A program made the position numbers and the translations under genes. From Fasciola hepatica (lineage: Eukaryota; Platyhelminthes; Trematoda; Plagiorchiida; Fasciolidae), in assembly GCA_948099385.1 (NCBI GenBank), contig CANUEZ040000184.1, positions 776,001 to 840,000 on the forward strand: a stretch of 64,000 bases of DNA, in the 5' to 3' direction. Positions 25,801 to 37,800 of this stretch are shown piece after piece; the stretch's first letter is position 1, and every line of letters starts with the position of its first letter. The notes under the pieces were generated by a model. The model searched no databases. It was not told where the DNA came from and was given only the letters and a program-made list of their open reading frames with translations.

Positions 25801-27032
25801 GCGAACATTGATGTTATTGTCCCCTCTGCCGCAAATTTTAAGCAAGCCTTCCTACCGTTCTGATCGCAATTCACAAAATTCATTCCGGGTGGTAACATCA
25901 TTTGAACTCCTTTCAATTAGTACAAAAAACTGTTCGCCTGCTTGGGATGAAAGTGATAGTGCTTGACAGACTTCGGAACTGTTGGTTATGATGTTTTCCC
26001 TGTACCGTATGTCTTGCCTTACATCACGTGCCCATCGACCCATTCGAACTTTAAGGATTGCATAGATATGGTTAGTTTTATTCAAGGTCTACCGATCGGT
26101 GCATTTCGTCCCAGCGTCAGGGAATCCTCAGACCTGTGCTACCGTCCGCAGTTCTAGTGTCAATTTTAGACACAGATGTGTGTGCACACGTGAAAACCTG
26201 TCATCGGAGCGTAACCCCTCTTTGGTTGTGAATAGAATCTTACCGTATCCGGATATCGTTGGGTATCTGTATTTACTGCTGATCGATGGCGTAAATTAGC
26301 CTGCTATCTCTCTTACCTAGTAATGACACAAATGACACAATACATACAATTGGACCGCCCAGCGGTTAAAATGCCCTTGTATGTGTGTTTGTGTTCCTTC
26401 GTAGTATGATTCTTTTACGGGGTTGACAGTGTCATGTACCCTGAACCACTTTCAGTGGTGATTGGCTGAAAATATCGAATAAAGTGGTGAATTTAAAGAT
26501 TCATTACAGGAGCCTTTCATTGGTCGCGGACCCCTTCCCGAATTGTTGTACTTTGTCGTGTAATAGATAAGAAAAAAAAGCAAAAGGGGCATTTTTTAAA
26601 TGGTAGTATTGAAAAAGCGAAAACCATACTGGTTTCCCCCAATCGGGAACAAGCGCGATGTAACCAAGTCGGACACCCTTTGGATAAATCAGTATGTGGT
26701 ATGTTGCTGAACAGCTGCGAGACCGATGGGTTTTTGTTTTAGAGAATCAACGTCTCCGAGGTATTACTCGCGTTTGATGGGAAGACAGTGAGCGGTTATG
26801 GAATTCCGGCTGAATATTCACTCCTCAGGATGCATAAATTAGCTGCGTGAAAAAATCGCTGCCCGTTAATTGCATCGTCTCTAGTGATTTTATCAAATTT
26901 TGCCGATACAGTCATGGTTTATCGTACTTCACACCACAACTGAAAGAAGCGTCACGGTGTCGCATCGTGTCCTAATTGGATTGGACGTCTGCAGTGGTTA
27001 ATGTCGGAGCTGGTTTCGGTTGTAGTCCAATG

Positions 27033-27105
<73 letters not shown>

Positions 27106-28754
27106 TACTTTTAGTAGGCACATCAAGATTGAGGCTAATGATGTGGATAAAGTACTTGATCCGAAATGAAAATCGGTTTTCCAAAACACCCTGAAGCAAA
27201 ATGGACCATCAAAAATCCATGACTTCACTATTCCTTCTCACATTCTTCTGTTTCTGTGCACCTCGTGATTTCGGTATTCATGTACCGTAAGTGTCATGCT
27301 TATTCCTAAACTAGTAGCTAAATACAGAGCTGTCACGAGCCTTACTATCTCGTATAGCTAGCGTAGACAAGCAGCTTTTGAAAATTCTCACCATTACTTT
27401 GCAGGCTCGTGTGGGTTTATGCAAACAATCATTGGCAGGATCGTCACCTGGTGTCGATTCATGTCAGGCAAAAGATTTGAATAATCCGTCGGTACTGTTT
27501 TGATTTGTCTTCATCGGGGCGGAATGAATATCAACCACGGGGTCGTGGTCGTTCAGGTCTGGTTGTCTTCCCACATGTTTGCGCATGAGTGCGGTGGAAG
27601 TAGCCACAAAAGCCCATCGCACTACTAGGGATAACCGGCCACCAAACCCTGGAACTTGGAATGGAGAAACACATAAAGTCCCAGTAGGCCAGGTGTTAAT
27701 GAGCCGGACGACAGTGGGGATTACTGTCTACCACCAAAGTAACCGGTGACGGTGGAGACTTGAACCTCGGACATCCGAGGTGATTGACAGAAGCTCTAAA
27801 TAACTCGACCACCACCGGTTGTTCACTTGGTATCTATCATATGCTTGACATACCGTCGAAACGCGATCTAAACCTGTTCGGAGAATACCATCCCTGAGAT
27901 GCAGTCAAAGACTCGGTCATGTTTTGGTGCCTTAGTCGCTTAACATATTCTGATACTAAAAGCTACTGTTTGTCTGTTCGCGTTGGCATACATTGGATGA
28001 ATGGACATCCAGGGTTCAAAGGCAACGGGGATCGAGCATATAAGAAATTCTGGAGCTTTCTCATCATGCATCATGCAGTAACGAGTTTTTTTCTGCTGCC
28101 GTAATCCGGTGGGGAACCATCAATCTTTAAAGCAAAACAAAAATCCATATGATCTATATGCAAAAAGTCAAAAGCCTTTCGGTGTGGTGTCGTAGCTCAG
28201 CTGGTGGAGTGCTCGCGGTACTAAGGCGTGGGTGGCAACCACGCGTGGGTTCGAGTCCTGCCGGGGCCAGCGACTTTTAACATTTGGGTCACCTCAAAAC
28301 ATTGTCAAAATCTGCCAAACATCAATACATTCAAAACAAAATCCAACATAGCTGTTCTCTAGCGTGATATCCCGATGTGCATGCGGTGTAGGCAGGAACA
28401 GAAAACATGGAGTTGTTGTTGTTGAGATCACGTTTGGAAGCAACCAGGCCCGGATCTATTGGTAAGAACAGTATCGCACATAAGATTACCTAATGTCTCT
28501 CGGTGCTCGTCACAAAGCCTGTGTTTGGGCTCAGTCAGTGGGCTAATTCCTTTATTCTTATTTGTGCTGACCCATTTTCACTCGATTCAGCTCTTTTTGT
28601 TTGTTTCTTTCTTTGTTTGTGTTTGTTTTTTACCCTGCCAGTGGCTCACGAGAAAAAGATTGATGATAATCTCGATGGATCGCCGCGCTCTACTGTGAGT
28701 GCAACCAACAAAACTGCCGATTTCACGACACTCGAGTGGAGGCTTTTTTCATCT

Positions 28755-28801
<47 letters not shown>

Positions 28802-31800
28802 CTGTACAGTGTTTTAAGAAGGAGGTTTTAGCTTACTTGAGGTTGCCAGTTTAGGATGACCATCTTTTCCCCTCTGATTTGATAAAGATAACGGTAGATG
28901 AGAGCTACACTGCGTAAGTGATCATGTTGCACAATCATGAACTGTTGAAACCATTCACGAGAGTCCAGTAATCGGTGGAGGGTTGGGGGGGGACTATAGG
29001 AATATTGAGAATTGTCTTGTAAATTGTGTTCATAGGAAATATTTTCTGCCATTCTTGTTCGTCCTATTCGGTTGAGTACAAAATGATCACTCACGTATGA
29101 CGTCACGCTAGAACTGCAGGAGGCTTCGCACTGTTTACAATATTCCCGGCAAATAACACAACTGAACATGTTCATTTCAAATCCAATTGGTATTTTATTT
29201 AAAAGAATATCTGACCAACACTGTTGTTGAAATTTCATAATCCTAAAAATACTTAACCAACCTTCTTATTCGGATTGAATAGAATACTCTCTTTTCTTCC
29301 ACAGTAATAATTCATTTAAATCAATTGCGAGGAAAAGTTGTTCTATTTGCAATACGGGTAAAAAAATCTTCAAGCCATAGATGTAACTATATCCAAACGT
29401 CGAAGACTCTCAAAGGACCAGACCAACAACCACATGACGGGTCACAACGTACTGTTTAATATGAAACCAACCCCAAAAGCATTGTTCAGAGAGTGAAACA
29501 CGATGGGAATTATTTTATTTGTCAAAGCTTTCCATTTCATAAACATTGAAGACCAACTAGTGCACAGAGCTCCCGCGTACAATGAAAAACCTTCCGACTA
29601 CTGCAGTGGGCGGCTGTCTCTCTACGGGTACAAATAATCCTGGACCAAACACATTCTGCTCCGTCCATTGGTTCTTAGGAACCAGATTCATTGTCAGTGC
29701 GCCAGTAGAACGGAAGTGGCCGGCAGGTGCCTTCTGTGACAGACCAAAAAGCAAACTAAAATAATATCCGGTCGTGAGATTTCGTTCCATCAAGTAATGA
29801 TTCAGTCCCTTGGATGGTGTGGACCCAATTCGTTCACCTACCAAGCGGTGTCAACACATTGGCGAATTTGGCTAGTTGTCACGACCTGTCACGTTCTTAT
29901 ATCCCTCCCACTCTTTGTTCTTCTACCTTTTATGATTATATTTGGTTCTCCTCTTACTTTTTCATCCCCTTGACTGTGATATTGATTTTCGACTGGGGTT
30001 CCTGTTTAGAGTTAACAACAACAATCGGGACGTCCGAATCCGGTGCATCGAACCGAACCGAACTCAATTGCCTTAGTCCCCCTGGTTCAGACAAATCCGT
30101 AGGGACCGAATGTAAACGCAGTACGATGGGAGGAACGGCGGGGGGGGGGGGGGGGTTGAGAAAAAAAGTCCATCCCAATCCGGATTTCAGATCCCGCCAA
30201 CATATATTTTGTAATGTTTTCTTCTATTTATCGTGTCTTGCCTAGTCATTCACTAATCATGTGAAGGGAGGATAGAAGCAGTGCGACCTAATGTGAAACA
30301 GAATATAATTTAGCTGCATTTTGAGTACCGAACTCCGTTTCAAAGGTCTATTGAACTTTGAGGAGAATAACCACAAAAGAGCTTGTGTTTTCTCAAAACA
30401 AAAATGATGTTTCTAATCTGAACTACTAACCTGTTCTGGTATGTAGAACTTTTTTCGACGACTGAGAAGTATCGTAAGGCTATGCTCACGTCAGTTTAAC
30501 TATAATGTGTATCTTCCAATGCTTTCCCAAGGAAAATGATTCTCGGATATTTTTGTTACTTCATTCGTGTTTGAGTGTCGTGGAAGGGGCACACTCCATA
30601 GCTCAAAAAAAAACCATTACACTTTTTTTTATTACATGCTTGCGCATGAGCGCAGTGGGAGGGGCAATCAGCCCATGGCCACAAAAGCCCACTGCACTAT
30701 TGGGGATAACCAGCAATCAGCCCCTCAGATTTGGAGTAGCGAACAACCACACAAGATCCCAATAGGTCAGGTGTGGTAACGGTGGATTACTGTCTACCAT
30801 CAAATTAACCGGGGATGGTGGAGATTTGAACCTTGGACCTCCGAGGTAATAAGCCAACGCTCCAAACCACTCGACCACCACTATTAGGGAATGCCGGCAA
30901 CTGTGACCCTTAGAATTCGAGTGGAAAACCACAACCAACCTGTTGATACTTTACGTGACTCTTCAGGACTCCATGTGTCATGATCAGGTTGCTAGCTGTT
31001 CCTAATAGTGTAGTGGGCATTCGAGACTATGGTGTATACGTCTTTCACTAAGCTCATGCGCAAGCATGCGTTGAAAAATGCTCGATGAATGGTGCACTTT
31101 TGTAGCTGCTTCTCGACTTTCTTTGAAGATAAGGTGCTGTCGTGTTCCCTCAATCCATTAATGAACATCCTTCTCTTCCTTTAATCCCTCTGTCCACTAT
31201 GCCGATCTGATACGATCTGACTGGATGTTTACAGGAAAGTATCAAACAACTGGAGACAAACAGTTCCGAACTGACCAAACTCAACTTGAACAACATCAAA
31301 ACCATGAGTGCGGAGGTGGTCAAACGACTTTGTGAAGCACTGACGAAGAACACCAAACTGCTCGAACTGCATATGGCCGCAACCGCTCTGACTAACTGTA
31401 TAGTCGAACCGTTTTTTGACATGCTGGTCAATAATAACACACTGAAAGTGTTGAATTTGGAGTCGAATTTCCTTACCGGTAAGGAGAATTTGTTATACTT
31501 GGTAGTTTATATTCGTCTTAGACTGACGGTTCATTCATACGAAACCGTTGTGTTATTGATCAGTAATAATAAGTAGAAGAATGGCGCACTGTAGTTCAGG
31601 TAAAAAAACACAGGCTTGCTCAACCACGTGGTGGTTCAGTCCAAATGATCAAAGTTGATCATTTGTTGTAGTAAGTTACTTTTGGGGTGGTTCTGTCACG
31701 AACCTACAGGACCATATATAAATAGACGCCGGTAATGTAGTTACCGATGCACGTCTGCCGTCAAACCACTGTTTGGCAATCCGGTTGTCAGATGGTGTCA

Positions 31801-34800
31801 GATAAACTGCTTGTATTTTTGTTTTACTACGGTTGCCCGATGAGCTCAGTGAGCGACAAGGTGATCGTACCGAAATTCTTTGGGAGTGCATCAACCGCAC
31901 AATACTCCTAGCGGCGAATTTCGTCTGTAACATAAAAGAAAGGTTCAGATCACTCTGATCTTCCAACCGTTATTCTCACACTCATGTGCTCTTGGTTTGA
32001 GTTGCGATCTTGTAGCATCATCTAGTCAAGGAGAAATGAACAGAAGCAAAATAAGCAAATAAACATAGAACATTACGGATGAAAATCATGCACACAAAGA
32101 TAAAGCTTAAATGCAGTTTTGCCACGGACCGCGGCACCTAACCATGTCACCTAATATCTTCAACTGCCTGGTAGACGGATCTCATCAACCGGAATTCAGA
32201 GGCATGACTCGTCTCATGCGTCCAAGTCCACTAGTCAAGGTTTTCATACCTTTTTGCCATGTCCTAGAATAACTTACACCCCGATTTACCCTCCAGCTGC
32301 TATCTGCCTCAGAGAATACCCTACACAGAGGAAGTCTATCGGCGGGCATGCGTAACAGATGTCCCAACCACCTTAACCTTTTTTGCTTGCGTGCTTGTCT
32401 CAGGGACTGACTGATCGAAAAACCATGGGTTTGACCTCAGCCAATTGCTGGTATGGTAGTCCCATCATATTCGAGCAAATACTGCCAAGGTATCGTCACT
32501 CACATATTGACTATCTCCACGTATCTTCCATTTGTAACGGCCATGCTTCTGAGCCGTGTAAAAGGACGGACTGGAATGTTGTGGCTCCAGCTAATACACA
32601 AAAAACACACTGAAGTCTCAATTCACCGAGAATGGATAAAGAAAATTACACTTGGTAATGTTATGCCACACAGAGAACGCCGAGTAAGATAACATACAAT
32701 ATTGAAGATGCGCACCATCTGTGTCCTCGCTGGGTAACGATGTACTTGACCGCTGCACCAGACAAATTATCACTTGATAAGACCTTCTAGATTGGTACGT
32801 GCACTGTGGAAGGGTCCTCGGCCGGATAACAACTCGAAAACAGTACGAAATTTTACTGGGCTAGCCTGCATGCTAGCTAAGTCAAGTCAAGTCAATATGT
32901 GGCTTTATTCATCTCAAGAGATGGATTTTCAGCACTATGCTCACTGTTACAATATTTGTTGAGTAAATTTGCACATTGGAACAATTAAAAGGAACAAAAT
33001 AAATACTTGTTTCAAGGAGCGGTAACGAAACTGAGTCAACACAGCATTTTTGAGTTCACCAGACACTAGTGATGAGTTGTTGAGGTACCTTGCAAGACAA
33101 ATAAACGAGGAGAGGTTGTCCAGGAGGAGGACAAATTGTATTTGTACCTGGCGGATGAGAAAAAAACACTCAGTTAACTGCGTGTGCATGGGACGAGTCA
33201 AGTCCGATAAGATATCAATGCAAAGTTTTTCGCACAAGAAGTGCTTTTTTCTAGGGAAATTGGTTATAACAAGATGGGAGATACCGGTGTATCGTGATAT
33301 AACTTAAATAAACATGCGCAAGATGAGAATGTCTTTCAACTAAGTGATATAGTGCAAATGTACTGTCACCTTTGCTGTTTATATGGTGTTCACAGTCGAC
33401 CTTCTAAAATGCATAAATGAACCAACCAGAAACCGGAAAATATAGCGATAAACCAGTGAAGAGCGAAATCGGGAATATTACAACGGCTGGAAAATGTCTT
33501 TTGCAAAAAAAGTGGAAATGTTGGATTACTCAATAGTTCGGCATTTTTGGACAAAAATAATATTTCCGCTACAATCTGCCACTTTCAAATTTAGGCGAAA
33601 TATACTTTCCCTCAACACTGCGACAGTGTACACCCAACCCTTGATAAACAGCCTCGACATCCGCTCACATAGGTGGAAACTATAGGACGAAGTTATGTGG
33701 ATGTTGGAAGACACGTCGCGTATAAACGGCCAGGTCCAGTCGGTAGAAAGCACGCCATCGCCTATCCAGTATCAAGAGCACGGTTGAAAATGACGAAGCA
33801 GACCAAGTGACCGGCTGCCCAGAATCGCAGACTGTGTGGAGCAGATCAGTGGACCAGTCAACAGCTAACATTTGTCTGAGCCGACCAGAGCCGAATCAAC
33901 CAATCCGGATACAGCCAGACAAACCAGCCAGATATGCTGTTTAGGACTATCAGTAAACCAATGAGCTTTCATGCAAGGTTTTGGTTATGATCAACACACC
34001 GTGTATAAACGATCTGTTTTGTACCAATAAACCAAGGTGGTTCGAAGTTAGAAGAGTTTTTCACTAGGGGTAGCGGTCGGCTGCAGAACAGAAGGTATGT
34101 ATTTGTCTGACCAATAGACTCGGCCTGAAGGGACACCACAAGTGGAAAACAAAACTGTTCCTCAAAATTCCTTGCAACGAGACCACTGAAGCTCAGAGAA
34201 TCAGCAGGATTTATTTGCTACACGCAAGGTCACTTTCAACGCTGCCAAGCTCAGATGCCTGTTCTTGATATAGGACATGATAAAATCCGAGAACTGGGGT
34301 AAATTATCTTCATTGACCTCATCAGTGATTGTTTATTAGTTTCATTTGTGGTGCCAGTTATGTGGGTCGAACAACAAAGCATCAATTCAGGGGTATCAAA
34401 GAACACTAACCACGTTGGCTTCGGCATGAAGAAACGGGAGCCGTATCGAGTTCTGTCGTTGCTCATCTTTTAGACTCATCACACGGTTCATCTGGCAGCT
34501 TCACTCAACATCCTATGCACACGTCTGAAACTTTATCACCGGATGGAGTCCACCAAATTCACCTACTCGTTGGTTAGGAATGAGGGATAATGCGATAGTT
34601 CGATGCAGTCATTTGTAATGCTCTGCTTAGTATTTTCATGCTCTTAATAGTTCACTTTCTGCCGAGATTTTGCTGGAAGATGGCAACCAGAACTTTCGCC
34701 TCGGTGTGATGCTTGATTGATGGTTGCTCATACTGAAACGCAATGAAAGCACCAATGTTGAGCCCGTAGCATAGATAGTATCATGTCGATTTGGTATGCC

Positions 34801-37800
34801 AGTGTTTTTCGCCCAATATCGGGCGCACCTGAGCGGATTACCGAAAAAGGTGGTTCATGTGAAATTAAGTCACAAGAATGTTGTCTTTTGGGTACAGAAA
34901 TAACAAAACTCACGTTTTTGCACTTTAGGCCATCTTGAAAAATCAAGTAACTTATGAATAAATTCTTGTAAGTAAAACTTGATGCAATACTGATCGAAAT
35001 CGCAACAGTAGTGTTTTCGAAATCCATGATAGTCTTATTTTGGTATTGGATATTTTCACTACTGTCTGACAAACTATCACCGCTATCAGACCTGATCTCC
35101 TGTTGTCACTGGACTGCAATTCATTCAGCCCATAACCTCACTCAGGTTTCGGTTGCTACTTCACAGTATGACCCACTTGGACGCGGAGTAAACGCGAGCA
35201 TAAGGAGAAAACAGAATGCTATGAAGAGTTCAGATGAATGTCATGGGGTTGACACCAGACTTCGAATGCACCCAATGCATCCAATAGACTTATCTCATGG
35301 ACCAAAGCCGGCAAATTAGGCGCCATGTCTAGGACTGACCGCTTTGGCCCACTTTCTCCAACAACTGACTATCTCGAAGACTCGGCCGATTGATGATACG
35401 ATGTTTCCACTATATTCGAGCAATATTACAATTACCTCTATAGTTTATTTATTTATTACATGCTTGCGTACGAGTGCGGTAGATGTACTACACCCCATAG
35501 TACTTTCTGATTTAAGTAGTGCCTACAGATGGATGGGCAAAAGTTCTCGGAAGCACACGACCGGCTTCGCGGTTATTACCACTCATAAGGTATGCGCATC
35601 CGATGCCCCGCTGCCCATCCACTCGTTCTGATACTTATGCACCCCGTAAATGTTCATTCACAACAATCTGATTTGTGTATCAGGAGTGCGAGTAGAAACT
35701 CCTTTTCGAAGAGTCCACTGAAGAACCACAACGGTGTTTCGCTGGTAGTTCTACGTGGGTTAGACGCAGCTAACCTCAAGAACAACGACATTGACCGCGA
35801 GTTGAAATGCCCGATTTAAGTAGTATCTTGTCGATTGTTGTGAACAGACACCTATGGAGTGTACAAGTATCAGATCAAGTGGATGGACAGGGGACTATTG
35901 AATACGCCTACCTGATGAGCGGCGATAAACGCGAAGCCGGTCGTTTGCTTCCGAGAGTCTTTGCCCACCCATCTGTAGGTACTACTTAAATCAGAGGTTT
36001 CAACCCGGGACTACAGTGTCGTTGTTCTTGAGGTTAGCTGCGTCTAACCCACGTAGAACTACCAGCGAAACACCGTTGTGGTTCTTCAGTGGACTCTTCG
36101 AAAAGGAGTTCCCACTCGCACTCCTGACACACAAATTAGTTATTTGGTAATTAACCTCATAGCACTATTATTAATAGTCAGCAATCTGAGGCGTGGAGTG
36201 GTGAACCAAATAAGGACCCAATAGGTTAGTCTTGGTAACGAATTGTAAGATATTGTCTACCACCAAAGTCGCGAGATTCGAATCTTTGACCACTGAAGAG
36301 ACAGACAAAGTCTCTAGAGCACTCGACCGCCTCCGGTCCGGCCTGCGTGTATCTTGCAGGCCTAATGACCGAGTTTCAGAACCGCATGGGAGGGTTAATC
36401 TAACTACTGCAGTGAATGCTCAATCTTTCATGGACAAACGGCTGCCACATGAGAGCCGCAGATGTCCAACATTGGTACAATATAAACGTTCAGTTGTTTC
36501 GCCCAAAGCCCTATATTTCACTCTTTTAGTCCTTTACGCGACTATCTCCCGCTAGAGGGTAAGTCGGCTCTATGGATATCGCGGAAATTGTTGATGGAGG
36601 TTCTCTGGGATATCGTGCGAGGTGGTGTCCTGAGCACCGTCCGGGACCGTTGCACTACTCGGTCGCCTAGTCCGGAGTAGGAAGTAAGTTGGCGGCAAAT
36701 CATCCGGCCTTCTTGTTCGAGGATGCATCTCTAAACTTTGGATACCCAAGTGCAGCCTACAAGACAGCAAGGTTGTTCCAGATGAGTCGGTGGCTTGTTG
36801 TGCTGCTGATTCGCCTCTTCTGGAATACCGGGTCGGTTAGGTTAAATAGTTTTCCTTTGTATCCGTTGGATCAATCGATCTCGTCCGTCCATTGAAGAAT
36901 ATCTGTCTTCACATGTCGAACACGGTCTTGCCAAGGTTTTTAGAATTTGGTTGCCGTCAGCCTGGTTCAGCCTGTCTGTGGAGCGGTTTGCTGGGGTGTG
37001 GCCGCTGGTGCACGTTTCAGCTTCTTGGAGCCACAGATGAGAATTGGGTGAATGATGGAGACCGAGGAGATGGAGGATGCTCCACGGGACACGACGGTCT
37101 ACCACCTCCGAGATGCTACTCCTCTCAGATACCACACCGAACCCTTACATTTCAGTGCTCCAGTTTTATTCGCCTCCTCGCAGCACTGCTGAATCGGAAG
37201 TCAAAGCGAACAGGGCGAATAAGCGGACCCGGAAGATATGCGTGGAAAATATGTAGCGGGGGGTTGTTTGAATGCAAGTACACCGGTGATGATCGAGTGG
37301 GTTCGAATCTCCGTCATCAGCGGGTACTTTGGTGGTAGACAGTAATCCACTGTCGTCTGGATCGTTACCACACCTGACCTATTGGGACCTTATGTGATTC
37401 TTCACAAGTTCTCAGGGTCTGGTTGTCGGTTATCCCCAACAGTGCAGTGGGCATTCGTGGCTATGGGGTAAGTGCCCCTTCCACCGCACTAATGCGTAAA
37501 CATGTAGTGAAAAAAACACCACCGACCATGGCATCTAGTCGTGCCTGCCAATGTGCACAGTCATCTATCATGCGGATCTCACGAGGCCTTATACGTCGTA
37601 ATCGGCCAAGCCTATTCGTGAAGACCTAAAGATCCAAAGAGTCTCCATATGGTACTTTACTTAGTGTTGTAAAATTTAGTTTTTGATGGTTATCTGGCTC
37701 TCTGCTGTCTCCATTCAGATAATTTGACCATGAAATCTAGGTCTCACAGATTTGGCGATTCACAAATGAGACCAGCTTCATCCTTATCACGAAAAAGAAC

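Noticed and set aside
29814..30245. 143-codon frame including a poly-glycine stretch
   Set aside because: The glycines come from a G homopolymer; no domain or conservation seen.
34310..34345. CTGATGAG on the minus strand as another hammerhead
   Set aside because: GAAA is not on the correct side and no stem I is found.
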